NCBI GenBank assembly: GCA_002441135.1
Contig: DJVJ01000007.1
Coordinates: 1 to 64,000 of the forward strand
DNA length: 64,000 nucleotides
Source: Caryophanales bacterium UBA6259
GTDB lineage: Bacteria; Bacillota; Bacilli; Tepidibacillales; Tepidibacillaceae
Reading direction: 5' to 3'
Below the pieces are notes generated by a model. The model was not told the DNA's origin. It worked only from the letters and a program-made list of their open reading frames with translations, and did no database searches. Positions 25,942-34,240 of the stretch are shown in pieces (within the stretch, counting starts at the first letter, position 1; every line of letters begins with the position of its first letter). The position numbers and the translations under genes are program-made.

Positions 25942-26407
25942 TTTATACCGTAGAGTAATTATGGATCATTATCAAGCTCCAAGGAATATGGGAGAGTTAG
26001 CAGATGCTGATGCTACAATTCAGCTTAAAAATCCTACCTGTGGAGATCAAATTCAGCTACAAATGAAAGTAGAAGACGGAAAAATAAAAGATGCAAAGTT
26101 TAAAGGAGAAGGCTGCTCCATTAGTATGTCCTCTGCTTCAATGATGACTGAAGCAATAAAGGATTTACCAGTAGAAAAAGCATTGGAATTAGCAGACCGT
26201 TTCTCCAAAATGTTATTAGGTGAAGAAGTAGATCTAGACGATTTTGATGATATAGAAGCCCTTCAAGGAGTTTGTAAGTTTCCTGCAAGAATTAAGTGTG
26301 CAACTTTAGCTTGGAAAGCAATGGAAAAGGGTGTTAAGGAATCAGACAAGGTGGACCATCATCATGATCATCACGATCATCACCATGATGGACACCATCA
26401 CGATTAA
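25925..26407 (+). CDS. sufU: Sulfur-transfer zinc protein SufU with a His-rich tail
   Basis: A 160-residue zinc protein that accepts sulfur from SufS. The zinc ligands C39, D41, C64 and C125 are present in NPTCGDQ, GEGCSIS and ARIKCATLAW. ATG 25925 is used, with AAAGGAG at 25908-25914; a TTG at 25919 is an alternative. The protein extends beyond the usual end with a tail holding 11 His mixed with Asp (about residues 144-160), not seen in B. subtilis SufU as I recall it. The tail could buffer zinc or another metal. Confidence 0.94.
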   Translation: MASLDDLYRRVIMDHYQAPRNMGELADADATIQLKNPTCGDQIQLQMKVEDGKIKDAKFKGEGCSISMSSASMMTEAIKDLPVEKALELADRFSKMLLGEEVDLDDFDDIEALQGVCKFPARIKCATLAWKAMEKGVKESDKVDHHHDHHDHHHDGHHHD

Positions 26408-26443
26408 TTTACAGTAGAGTTGAAAGTAAAAGGAGGTAATCCT

Positions 26444-27844
26444 ATGGTGAAGAAAGGCCCAGATATTTCTGAAGAATATCAATATGGATTTAGAGATAAA
26501 GACGTTTCAATTTTCCGTTCCGAAAAAGGATTAAGCCCTGAGATTGTAAAAGAAATATCTAAAATGAAGAATGAACCTGAATGGATGTTAGAATTCCGTT
26601 TAAAATCGCTTGAAAAATTCAACCAATTTCCGATGCCTTTATGGGGTGGAGATCTTAGCGATCTAAAATTTGATGAAATCACATATTATGTAAAGCCATC
26701 TGAAAGATCAGAGAAGTCTTGGGAAGATGTTCCTGATGAAATTAAAAATACCTTTGATAAATTAGGGATACCAGAGGCAGAGCAAAAATGGCTTGCTGGG
26801 GTATCGGCACAATATGAGTCTGAGGTAGTTTATCATAACATGCAAAAGGATTTAGAAGATCTAGGTGTTATCTTTATGGATACCGATTCTGCATTAAGAG
26901 AGCATCCGGAAATTTTTAAAGAGTATTTTGGAACAGTTATTCCTCCAACTGACAACAAATTTGCTGCATTAAATAGTGCGGTATGGTCAGGTGGAAGCTT
27001 TATCTATGTTCCTAAGGGAGTAAAGCTGGATGTTCCGCTACAGGCTTATTTCCGAATTAACTCAGAGAACATGGGGCAATTTGAGAGAACGTTAATTATT
27101 GCGGACGAAGGGGCTTCTGTTCATTATGTAGAGGGATGTACCGCACCAGTCTATAGTACTAATTCATTGCACAGTGCAGTTGTAGAAATTATTGCTAAAA
27201 AAGGTGCCAAGGTACGTTATTCAACAATCCAAAACTGGGCTCCAAATATCTATAACTTGGTTACTAAACGAGCAGTTGCTGAAGAAGATGCTACAGTAGA
27301 GTGGATTGACGGCAATATTGGTAGTAAGCTTACGATGAAATATCCTGCAGTTATTATGAAGGGTCCAAGAGCAAAAGCAAATATCTTATCTATTGCCATG
27401 GCAGGTAAGGGGCAGACTCAGGATGCTGGAGCAAAGGTAATTCATTTAGCACCTAATTGCACATCTACAGTAGTTTCTAAGTCCATTAGTAAGCATGGTG
27501 GAAAAGCAAACTATCGTGGACTAGCAAGCTTTGGTAAAAACTCTCAGGGATCTAAAGCGAACATTAAATGTGATACTTTAATTTTAGATGAGTTATCCAC
27601 CTCAGATACAATACCTCATAATGAGGTCTTAAATAATAATATTACATTAGAACACGAGGCTACGGTAAGTAAGGTAAGTGAGGATCAGTTATTCTATCTA
27701 ATGAGCCGTGGTATTTCGGAAGAAGATGCAACACAGATGATTATTATGGGCTTTATTGAACCATTTACAAAAGAGCTTCCAATGGAATATGCAGTTGAGA
27801 TGAATCGATTGATTAAGTTCGAAATGGAAGGGTCTATTGGTTAA
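26444..27844 (+). CDS. sufB: Fe-S scaffold protein SufB
   Basis: A 466-residue core scaffold of the SufBC2D complex. It has the family opening QYGFRDKDVSIFRSEKGL, the beta-helix (IIADEGASVHYVEGCTAP), and the C-terminal AKANIKCDTLILD, DTIPHNEVLNNNITLEHEATVSKVSEDQLFYLMSRG (shortened here), where the conserved Cys and His for cluster assembly lie. The ATG at 26444 follows AAAGGAGG (26428-26437); a start at 26420 would include this site. Last gene of the suf operon. Confidence 0.96.
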   Translation: MVKKGPDISEEYQYGFRDKDVSIFRSEKGLSPEIVKEISKMKNEPEWMLEFRLKSLEKFNQFPMPLWGGDLSDLKFDEITYYVKPSERSEKSWEDVPDEIKNTFDKLGIPEAEQKWLAGVSAQYESEVVYHNMQKDLEDLGVIFMDTDSALREHPEIFKEYFGTVIPPTDNKFAALNSAVWSGGSFIYVPKGVKLDVPLQAYFRINSENMGQFERTLIIADEGASVHYVEGCTAPVYSTNSLHSAVVEIIAKKGAKVRYSTIQNWAPNIYNLVTKRAVAEEDATVEWIDGNIGSKLTMKYPAVIMKGPRAKANILSIAMAGKGQTQDAGAKVIHLAPNCTSTVVSKSISKHGGKANYRGLASFGKNSQGSKANIKCDTLILDELSTSDTIPHNEVLNNNITLEHEATVSKVSEDQLFYLMSRGISEEDATQMIIMGFIEPFTKELPMEYAVEMNRLIKFEMEGSIG

Positions 27845-27877
27845 TAAGAATTGAAATAGCATAAAACAAAAAAATGT

Positions 27878-27915
27878 AAAAGACGATTTCACTTTAAAGA
27901 AATCGTCTTTTTTTT
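27878..27915. terminator. Bidirectional terminator of the suf operon
   Basis: A perfect 13-bp stem (27878-27890 with 27899-27911) has A-rich sequence to the left and T-rich sequence to the right. It ends sufB and also the convergent JAMM gene, which stops at 27914. Confidence 0.92.
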
Positions 27916-28309
27916 AACCTTTTGCCCAATTTAGTATAATTACTTGCTGATTTTGAATGAAAAATGCATTTAGTTGATCATCAGGTAAAGAATAAATCCA
28001 ATAGCTTAAATCAGGATAATGCCAATGATCAACATCCATTTTAGAAGGAAATGCATTTGTGGTTGGATGCGAATGAATAACCCCAATTAAATGTAAATTT
28101 TTATTTTCGATATCATGAAGAGATTGAATATAAATTTGTGGATCGAATTTAAAGTGTTTTTTTGGATATGAACTTATATTAGGAATAGGATAAAATATAT
28201 TTATACCATTATTCTTTTCAGATGCAAGTAATCCGCAAGCCTCATAAGGAATTTTAGATTTAAAGTATGTGATCAATTCCTCTTTCGTTTTTTTATTTAA
28301 AATAAGCAA
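27914..28309 (-). CDS. JAMM/MPN-type metalloprotease (M67 family)
   Basis: A 131-residue zinc peptidase with the full JAMM motif: H79 and H81 in IHSHP, S89 and D92 seven and ten residues on, and the upstream catalytic E23 in YEACGLL. Bacterial forms remove C-terminal residues from ThiS/MoaD-like sulfur carriers or act in sulfur-transfer and siderophore pathways. The start is TTG at 28309, with AAAGGAG about 9 bases upstream on the minus strand. Its place next to suf fits a sulfur-metabolism role, though no ubiquitin-like partner is in the window. Confidence 0.82.
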   Translation of the reverse strand: MLILNKKTKEELITYFKSKIPYEACGLLASEKNNGINIFYPIPNISSYPKKHFKFDPQIYIQSLHDIENKNLHLIGVIHSHPTTNAFPSKMDVDHWHYPDLSYWIYSLPDDQLNAFFIQNQQVIILNWAKG

Positions 28310-28389
28310 ATAGATACGCTCCTTTAGTTTTTATGTTAAATTATAGATAGAAAACAAACAAGAAAAAGACATTAGGAGATGGAATAGTA

Positions 28390-29208
28390 ATGGAATGGTT
28401 TATTTTATTATTTATTGGTTTGTTCACTGGAGCATTTGGTAGTTTAGTTGGTCTTGGTGGCGGGATTATCATGGTTCCTTCGTTATTATATCTCAATTCT
28501 TCGGGATTATTAAGTGATACTATTCAACCAGAAGATGCAGTTGGAATTTCTCTTGTCGTGATTGTTATTTCTGCGATTTCCTCTTCGGTTTATTATTATA
28601 AAGAGGGAAAAATAGATGTGAAAAGTGGGCTATTCTTCTTTTCTGCTAGTGGAGTTACGACAATTTTAGGCTCGATCGCTACTAGTTATATCAATATAAA
28701 GGCTTTTTACATATTTTTTGGACTGTTGATGATTTTTATCACCTTTTTATTATCTAAAAAAAATACGAAACCATCACAAGAATCAAAATTTCCATGGGAT
28801 GTTCAGAAGGTTTTTATTAATGCAGATGGTAGTGAAGTGGAATATGGATACAATAAAAAAGTTGCATTTCTAATTACTGCATTTGCAGGGTTTATTGGTG
28901 GAGTTTTTGGAATAGGTGGAGGGGCTATATTTGTTCCTATGATGGTTATTCTATTTCGCTTTCCACCTCATATAGCTACAGCAACATCGATGTTCATTAT
29001 ACTTTTATCAACATCAATTGGCAGTATGACTCATATTATTTTAGGTAATGTTAAATTTATGTATGTATTAATGCTGGCTCCTGGGGCATATATTGGAGGA
29101 AAGATTGGCTCTAATATTGCTAAAAAAATTAGTAGTCAGGGATTAATTAAACTGTTAAGAATCGTCATTATTCTTGTTGCTATTCAAATGATTTATAAGG
29201 GATTATAG
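28390..29208 (+). CDS. TauE/SafE (TSUP) family membrane transporter, YunE-like
   Basis: A 272-residue transporter with about eight membrane segments. The two family repeats open with GAFGSLVGLGGGIIMVPSLL near residues 14-33 and GFIGGVFGIGGGAIFVPMMV near residues 168-187. TSUP proteins export sulfite, sulfonates or other small anions. AGGAGATGG precedes the ATG. The YunD-like gene follows 16 bases later, matching the neighbouring yunD-yunE pair of B. subtilis. Confidence 0.88.
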   Translation: MEWFILLFIGLFTGAFGSLVGLGGGIIMVPSLLYLNSSGLLSDTIQPEDAVGISLVVIVISAISSSVYYYKEGKIDVKSGLFFFSASGVTTILGSIATSYINIKAFYIFFGLLMIFITFLLSKKNTKPSQESKFPWDVQKVFINADGSEVEYGYNKKVAFLITAFAGFIGGVFGIGGGAIFVPMMVILFRFPPHIATATSMFIILLSTSIGSMTHIILGNVKFMYVLMLAPGAYIGGKIGSNIAKKISSQGLIKLLRIVIILVAIQMIYKGL

Positions 29209-29224
29209 ACTGGTTGGTGAAATA

Positions 29225-30667
29225 ATGAGCTTAAAAGTCAAAAAAATTCATATTCTTCACATGAATGATTTGCATAGTCATTTTGAGAATATACCTAAAC
29301 TTGTAAGCTATATTAAACAACAAAAAGAACAAGCAAGAAAAAAAGATGAGATCCTGATTGTAGTGGATATAGGCGATCATATGGACAGAATGCGGTTAGA
29401 AACTGAAGGAACAGCTGGCCGAATCAATGTTGAGTTGCTAAATGAAAGTGGTGTCTCTGTTTCCACAATTGGAAACAATGAAGGCTTAACATTTACAAAA
29501 GAACAACTTGAGGATGTCTATCAACATAAAAATTTTAGAATTGTAGCTTGTAATTTATTTGATAATAAGTCGGGTTTTAAACCGGAATGGTTAGAAACTT
29601 ATTGGATCGAAAATTATGAAGGGATTCGCATTGGGTGGGTTGGAGCAACTGCACCATATGAAACCTTTTATTCTCTTCAGGGCTGGGAGATTTATGAACC
29701 ACTTACTCTTTTAGAACAAACTATAAATATGGTTAAAGAACAGGTTGATATTATCGTTGTTTTGTCACATTTGGGGATTAAAGCAGACCAACAGATGGCA
29801 GAAATGATACCATCTATTGATGCAATACTAGGTGCACATACACATCGATTTTTTGAAAATGGACTAAAGGAACCCAATAAACCATTAATTTGCCAAGTTG
29901 GGATTTTTGGAAGCCATATTGGTCACTTAACAATGGATTATGATCTTGAGGAGAAAAGGATCCTGGATATCAACGAAAAAACGGTAAACATAACAGATTG
30001 TCTAGATGATATACAAATTGTATCGACGATTGAAAAGTATAGAGAAATAGCAATAAGAAAGCTTAGTGAACCTGTGACTCAGATCAATGAGCAATTAAGA
30101 ATATCGATTGAAAAGGAATCAAGATTAGGTAATTTATTAGCTGATGGTGTCAAAAATTGGGTTGGAGCAGATATTGGTATTATCAATACAGGACAGATAC
30201 TAGATAGTTTGGAAGCAGGAGTAGTAACCAAGAAGAGAATTCATGAAATATGTCCATCCCCGATAAATCCTTGTAAGCTTAAATTAAAGGGGAGCTTGCT
30301 CAAAGAAACATTAGAAGAAGCTTTACTTGATGAAGTGATCTTTTCGAATCCAAAGGGCTATGGGTTTAGAGGAAAAGAACTAGGAACACTTTGTATATCT
30401 GGAATTAAAGTTTATTATGATCCACTTGCAGCTCCAATGAATAGGATTAAAGATATCTGGATAAATGATAAAGAGTTTAGAAATGAAGATGAATATTTAA
30501 TTGGAACTTTAGATATGTTTACGTTTGGTGGGGGATATACAACAATGAAGCAAGGAACGAATATCCAATATTATCTCCCAGAGTTTATAAGAGACGTTTT
30601 ATCAGCACAGTTGAAAAATAAAGAAGCAATCAGACAAAGCTATAGTCAACGATGGTTTAAAGTTTAA
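29225..30667 (+). CDS. YunD-like metallophosphatase/5'-nucleotidase
   Basis: A 480-residue two-domain protein of the 5'-nucleotidase/UDP-sugar hydrolase type. The metal-binding motifs are HMNDLHSHF (near residue 12), DIGDHMDR, TIGNNEG, SHLGIKADQ and GAHTHRFFEN. A 5'-nucleotidase C-terminal domain (NTGQILDSLEAG, TFGGGYTTM) follows. It has no signal peptide, so it acts in the cytoplasm. The start is near GGTTGGTGAAATA. It is the homologue of Bacillus YunD, and the arrangement next to a YunE-like transporter is conserved. Confidence 0.87.
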   Translation: MSLKVKKIHILHMNDLHSHFENIPKLVSYIKQQKEQARKKDEILIVVDIGDHMDRMRLETEGTAGRINVELLNESGVSVSTIGNNEGLTFTKEQLEDVYQHKNFRIVACNLFDNKSGFKPEWLETYWIENYEGIRIGWVGATAPYETFYSLQGWEIYEPLTLLEQTINMVKEQVDIIVVLSHLGIKADQQMAEMIPSIDAILGAHTHRFFENGLKEPNKPLICQVGIFGSHIGHLTMDYDLEEKRILDINEKTVNITDCLDDIQIVSTIEKYREIAIRKLSEPVTQINEQLRISIEKESRLGNLLADGVKNWVGADIGIINTGQILDSLEAGVVTKKRIHEICPSPINPCKLKLKGSLLKETLEEALLDEVIFSNPKGYGFRGKELGTLCISGIKVYYDPLAAPMNRIKDIWINDKEFRNEDEYLIGTLDMFTFGGGYTTMKQGTNIQYYLPEFIRDVLSAQLKNKEAIRQSYSQRWFKV

Positions 30668-30671
30668 TTGG

Positions 30672-30708
30672 TGAAGAAAAAGGAAACTACACAAAGGTGT
30701 AATTTCCT
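30672..30708 (-). terminator. Terminator, minus strand
   Basis: A 12-bp stem (30681-30692 with 30697-30708) is followed on the minus strand by a T-rich run (complement of 30673-30680). It serves the small minus-strand gene; the plus strand lacks a T-run here. Confidence 0.7.
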
Positions 30709-30729
30709 AAAGAAAATTTGGAGGGGTTA

Positions 30730-30966
30730 TTATTCTTGAGGAAGAAAATAACCAATGATTTCTCCGTCCTCATATTGTTTTAATACGTTTTTATAGAGAA
30801 TGATATTGTTTTCTTTTAGAAATTGGTTAAACTCATCTTCTGAAATTATTGAATTTAACTGGTAAGGCTCTGAATCATTATTTCTTTTAAACTTGCTTTT
30901 ACCACCATTTAACCCATCAAAGTATAGATTTTGAAAATGTTCTTTTAAAAGCTGAAGTTCAACCAT
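30730..30966 (-). CDS. Hypothetical small protein
   Basis: A 78-residue acidic soluble protein that I do not recognise. The ATG at 30966 is chosen since GGAGGTGG lies just upstream on the minus strand; a longer in-frame version up to 31035 would contain that site. It ends with a short hydrophobic-aromatic stretch (GEIIGYFLPQE). It is divergent from the DUF6154-like gene. Promoter-like TATAAT boxes for both directions lie between them. Confidence 0.6.
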   Translation of the reverse strand: MVELQLLKEHFQNLYFDGLNGGKSKFKRNNDSEPYQLNSIISEDEFNQFLKENNIILYKNVLKQYEDGEIIGYFLPQE

Positions 30967-31015
30967 TTGTATTCCACCTCCAATAGAGTTAGGTTTTGAT
31001 TTTTTAGGTTCTTTT

Positions 31016-31081
31016 ATAACGTTATTTTTTAACACTTTATTATATTTATGGATATAATTATTTATAAAAAAACGTTATAAT
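31016..31081. promoter_or_regulatory. Divergent promoter region with repeated AACGTTATAA-type boxes
   Basis: The perfect palindrome ATAACGTTAT (31016-31025) and the related AACGTTATAAT (31071-31081) face each other across the gap between two divergent genes. TATAAT at 31076-31081 can serve the plus-strand gene and ATTATA at 31039-31044 the minus-strand gene. The paired boxes could bind one regulator. No known motif is matched. Confidence 0.35.
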
Positions 31082-31169
31082 AAAGGAAATTAAGATATAA
31101 ACTAAAATAAAGTTAGCTATGATAATCCGTGACTTAAAAAGTGACTTGTAATTTATAGGGGGAAATACC

Positions 31170-31430
31170 ATGCGTTTTGTTAATGATATATATGAGATGT
31201 ACCGTAATCATTTGACTGGTGATGAAGAAGATGCAGTTGCGCTTGTTTTGCATCTCTTACAAGAGCATTCAAAAAAGGATATTTTAAACAAGGTTAAAGA
31301 GATGGAAGAAGATGAGATCTTTCAGATGTTTGCGATGTATGTCATTGAATTATTAAAAGTAAAAATTAATGAAGAAGGAGTAGGTAGCTCGGATTTTAAA
31401 GAGCGCCCTTCATCAACACGCTACCATTAA
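31170..31430 (+). CDS. DUF6154-like small protein
   Basis: An 86-residue acidic helical protein. The opening MRFVNDIYEMYRNHLTGDEEDA matches what I remember of the DUF6154 family (shortened here: NDIYEMYRNHLTGDEED). Function is unknown. AGGGGGAAA precedes the ATG. Its stop codon lies inside the stem of its own terminator. Confidence 0.65.
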   Translation: MRFVNDIYEMYRNHLTGDEEDAVALVLHLLQEHSKKDILNKVKEMEEDEIFQMFAMYVIELLKVKINEEGVGSSDFKERPSSTRYH

Positions 31431-31448
31431 TCAATGGTAGCTTTTTTT
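31420..31448 (+). terminator. Intrinsic terminator overlapping a stop codon
   Basis: GCTACCATT (31420-31428) pairs with AATGGTAGC (31433-31441), followed by T7. The TAA stop of the DUF6154-like gene (31428-31430) runs from the left arm into the loop. Confidence 0.88.
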
Positions 31449-31494
31449 ATCGATAAGAAAGTATAGCTTTCATATCGAAATAAGAGCAGCTAAC

Positions 31495-31537
31495 CTTTTG
31501 CCTACGCCTAAAAAGGCTTGGCAAAAGCCAAGCTTTT
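31495..31537 (+). other. Mutually exclusive hairpins before the HD-GYP gene
   Basis: GCTTGGC (31516-31522) pairs with GCCAAGC (31527-31533) and is followed by TTTT, a short terminator-like hairpin. CTTTTGCC (31495-31502) can pair with GGCAAAAG (31520-31527) and would break that hairpin. This is the layout of an attenuator, but the T-run is short, and an extended -10 (TGGTAAAAT, 31567-31575) lies downstream, so the HD-GYP gene may have its own promoter. Confidence 0.4.
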
Positions 31538-31610
31538 CTAATAACAATTTCTAATATAAAAATTTATGGTAAAATATTGTTAGTTTCTTTTGCACAAAGG
31601 AGAAAAAATC

Positions 31611-32699
31611 ATGCGAAGAATTTCAATCACTAGAAGTAAAGCTGGGATGAGGTTAGCCAAACCGATTTTAAATGATTATGGTACGATTCTTATTAACAAG
31701 GATATAGAATTGACTGAATTAATGATTCAAAGATTGAAAATAATTGGTGTTGATTCACTCTATATACAAGATACTCGAACAGAGGATTTACAAATAGAAG
31801 ATGTTTTGTCAGATAAAACACGAGAATTAGCAATGAAAACAATTAAGGTAACATTTCAAGATTTATTTAAAGAAAAATTAATGCATCATTCACTAGCAAA
31901 AGGGAATTTATCCAAAGTTTTTCGTCCTGTATTGGAAAACATTTTAGAGGATATGAAAAAAAATAAAAATGTTGTATTAATGCTAACTGATATTTACATT
32001 CGTGATTTATATCTTTATTCTCATTCACTAAATGTTGCGATGTATAGTATTGCCTTAGGGATGGCCAAGGGATATGATACTGAAAAACTACTTGATTTGG
32101 GAATTGGGGCACTTCTTCATGATATTGGAAAAACTAAAATACCTATTGAGTTACTAGAGAAAAAAGGGACGTTAACTTCCGAAGAAATGGCTTTATTAAA
32201 AGAACATTCTAGATATGGTTATGAAATATTAAGAAAAGAAGAAGGAATTTCTATGTTATCGGCTCATTGTGCATTACAGCATCATGAACGATTGGATGGA
32301 CAAGGGTATCCTAGGGGAATTAATGGGGAACAAATCCATGATTACGCTAAAATTGTGGCTATAACTGATGTTTACGATGCCTTAATTTCGCATCGGATAT
32401 ATAAAGAACGTATTTTACCACATAAAGCACTAGATTATTTGTTCTCTAAGGCAGGAAAGGATTTTGATCATCATTGGTTGGGGATCTTTAGGGAAAGTAT
32501 TGCCTTATACCCGATTGGAACAACTGTAACATTGAGTACCGGAGAAAGTGGTGTAGTGATCGATATAAATGCGAATTATCCAGATCGTCCCATTATTAGA
32601 GTACTAGAAACAAATGAAGATGGGGAATTACATAGTCCTTATGAAGTGGATTTATCGAAGCATTTATCCAATATGATTATATATTCTAGTCCTTTTTAA
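31611..32699 (+). CDS. HD-GYP domain protein (probable cyclic-di-GMP phosphodiesterase)
   Basis: A 362-residue soluble protein. The HD-GYP domain (about residues 125-330) has LLHDIGKTKIP and the defining HHERLDGQGYP, with the following VAITDVYDAL. An N-terminal segment of about 100 residues resembles the DUF3391-like lead of such proteins. It would break down cyclic di-GMP or related cyclic dinucleotides. AAAGGAG at 31597-31603 supports ATG 31611; a start at 31590 would overlap it. No sensor domain or transmembrane helix is present. Confidence 0.87.
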   Translation: MRRISITRSKAGMRLAKPILNDYGTILINKDIELTELMIQRLKIIGVDSLYIQDTRTEDLQIEDVLSDKTRELAMKTIKVTFQDLFKEKLMHHSLAKGNLSKVFRPVLENILEDMKKNKNVVLMLTDIYIRDLYLYSHSLNVAMYSIALGMAKGYDTEKLLDLGIGALLHDIGKTKIPIELLEKKGTLTSEEMALLKEHSRYGYEILRKEEGISMLSAHCALQHHERLDGQGYPRGINGEQIHDYAKIVAITDVYDALISHRIYKERILPHKALDYLFSKAGKDFDHHWLGIFRESIALYPIGTTVTLSTGESGVVIDINANYPDRPIIRVLETNEDGELHSPYEVDLSKHLSNMIIYSSPF

Positions 32700-32799
32700 C
32701 CAAAAATTAAAGCACGGACATATAATAAGTAAAACCTCCCGAAGTTTAATAACAGATAACCAAAAATAAAAAGACAGATTTGAAGGGAGAAATTTTTAA

Positions 32800-34119
32800 A
32801 TGAAAAAGAAAATTGCAAGTATACTTTTAGCAACAACATTAGCATTTCCAACATTCGTTTTAGCAGAAGAGGGTACAGGTGTTACCGTTACTTCTAACGA
32901 AGAGGTAAATGTAACTGTAGACAGTGAAACTGCACCAGTAGTAGAGGCTTCTGTAGAGGGACAAGCTACTACTGAAACAACAACAACTGAAGAAACAACA
33001 GCAACTGAAGAAACAACAACAACTGAAGAAACAACAGCAACTGAAGAAACAACAGCAACTGAAGAAGCAACAGCAACTGAAGAAGCAACAGCAACTGAAG
33101 AAGCAACAGCAACTGAAGAAACAACAGCAACTGAAGAAGCAACAGTAACTGAAGAAGCAACAGTAACTGAAGAAGTAGAAGCTGGTTTAACCCCTGAAGA
33201 TACTTTCTACTTTATGGACACAATGTTTGAAAATATTCAATTAGTGTTTAGCTTTGAAGATGGTGCAAAAGCAAAACTTTATGCTGAAATATCCGAAGAG
33301 CGTTTAGCAGAATTAAAAGCAATTGATGAAGAAAAGCGTGGGGAATTTGTTAACGAACTTTTAGAGGCATATGAGCAAGCTTTGGCAAGTGCAAATGAAG
33401 AGCTTGAGTCTGCAACTGCTGATGGAGACGATGTAACTGAAGCAGGAGAAGCGGTTGATGAAGCAGCAGAAGAAGGAATTGAGACAGTTGAAGAATTAGA
33501 AGTTGAATTAGAAGAGGAGCAGGCTGCTGAGTTAGAAGATACAATTACTACTACAAAAGTTACTGCAGCATCTGTTAAAAATATTGACCCAGAGGTAGTC
33601 CAATCTCTAAGAGAGCAAGGGGTTGGCTATGGTAAAATTGCATTAACCGTATCAATCTCTAACCTGTCTGGAAAGTCTGTTGAAGAAGTGAATGAAATGC
33701 TAGCAACAACTGGCGTAGGTAATGTTGCAAAGCAATTAGGATTACACCCAGGTAACCTAAAGAAGCGTGGCTTAAACGTGAGTTTAGATGTAGAGGCTAT
33801 AGCTGATGTTGTAAGTGAAGAAGCAACAGTTGATAGCGAAACAGAGGCTACTGTTGAAAGTGGAACAGAAGTAGCTGCAGAAGAAGTTACAGAAGAAGCT
33901 ACCGTTGAAAGTGAAACAGAAGTAGTTACAGAAGAGCAAAATACTGAAGAAGAGGCTGAGGTAGTTGTAAGCCCTAATAAACAAGAAGTTAAGAAGGAAC
34001 AACAATTAGAGAAGAAAGCTGAAATCGCTAAAAAGGTAGAAGAGAAGAAGGCCGAAATTGCAAAAAAAGTAGCAGAAAAGAAGGCTGAAGTTAAAGGAAA
34101 TGGAAAAAAAGAAAGATAA
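32800..34119 (+). CDS. Secreted DUF5667-type protein with a Thr/Glu repeat region
   Basis: A 439-residue exported protein. The signal peptide ends near VLAEE (residue 22). Residues 60-125 hold eleven six-residue Thr/Ala/Glu repeats. A helical domain beginning LTPEDTFYFMDTMFENIQLVFSF (residues ~129-205; shortened: LTPEDTFYFMDTMFENI) resembles DUF5667, found in cell-surface and sigma-linked proteins. A second helical piece with HPGNLKKRGLNV follows, then an acidic stretch and a Lys/Glu-rich C-terminus. Probably wall-associated; function is unknown. GAAGGGAGAA precedes the ATG. Confidence 0.72.
   Translation: MKKKIASILLATTLAFPTFVLAEEGTGVTVTSNEEVNVTVDSETAPVVEASVEGQATTETTTTEETTATEETTTTEETTATEETTATEEATATEEATATEEATATEETTATEEATVTEEATVTEEVEAGLTPEDTFYFMDTMFENIQLVFSFEDGAKAKLYAEISEERLAELKAIDEEKRGEFVNELLEAYEQALASANEELESATADGDDVTEAGEAVDEAAEEGIETVEELEVELEEEQAAELEDTITTTKVTAASVKNIDPEVVQSLREQGVGYGKIALTVSISNLSGKSVEEVNEMLATTGVGNVAKQLGLHPGNLKKRGLNVSLDVEAIADVVSEEATVDSETEATVESGTEVAAEEVTEEATVESETEVVTEEQNTEEEAEVVVSPNKQEVKKEQQLEKKAEIAKKVEEKKAEIAKKVAEKKAEVKGNGKKER
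32977..33174 (+). repeat. Eleven 18-bp in-frame tandem repeats
   Basis: Eleven 18-base units of the type ACAACAGCAACTGAAGAA encode TTATEE, ATATEE, TTTTEE or ATVTEE. The units differ by single bases, mostly changing Thr to Ala or Val. Such repeats change in copy number by slippage, which would lengthen or shorten the acidic spacer of the secreted protein. Confidence 0.95.
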
Positions 34120-34139
34120 ATTTAAACTAGATAATTAAC

Positions 34140-34209
34140 AAAACAAAACAAAACAAAACAAAACAAAACAAAACAAAACAAAACAAAACAAAACAAAACA
34201 AAACAAAAC
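34140..34209. repeat. (AAAAC)14 pentanucleotide microsatellite
   Basis: Fourteen perfect AAAAC units run from 34140 to 34209 between the DUF5667 gene and the thyX terminator hairpin. On the minus strand they read GTTTT and follow the hairpin directly, so they form the T-rich tail of the thyX terminator. The tract has no interruptions. Confidence 0.97.
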
Positions 34210-34235
34210 CTCTTCCTAATGGAAGAGGTTATTTC
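34207..34235. terminator. Terminator of thyX (and of the DUF5667 gene)
   Basis: CCTCTTCC (34209-34216) pairs with GGAAGAGG (34221-34228). On the minus strand the hairpin is followed by TTTTG repeats; on the plus strand by TTATTTCTATTTC. It probably works best for thyX. Confidence 0.8.
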
Positions 34236-34240
34236 TATTT

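Noticed and set aside
30718..30780. GGAGGGG site with a TTG downstream
   Set aside because: The frame stops after about 15 codons, and this DNA is coding for the minus-strand small protein.
31128..31147. GTGACTTAAAAAGTGACTTG direct repeat
   Set aside because: Two short copies of GTGACTT before the DUF6154-like gene are too short to interpret.
32969..33160. Leu-rich minus-strand reading frame
   Set aside because: It is the antisense of the Thr/Glu repeat region; repeated units alone keep it open, and there is no ribosome site.
33350..33544. Leu/Gln-rich minus-strand frame
   Set aside because: It is the shadow of the acidic DUF5667 coding region, with no start signals.
34140..34209. Repeat tract considered as CRISPR
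   Set aside because: It is a perfect pentanucleotide tract with no spacers and no cas genes.
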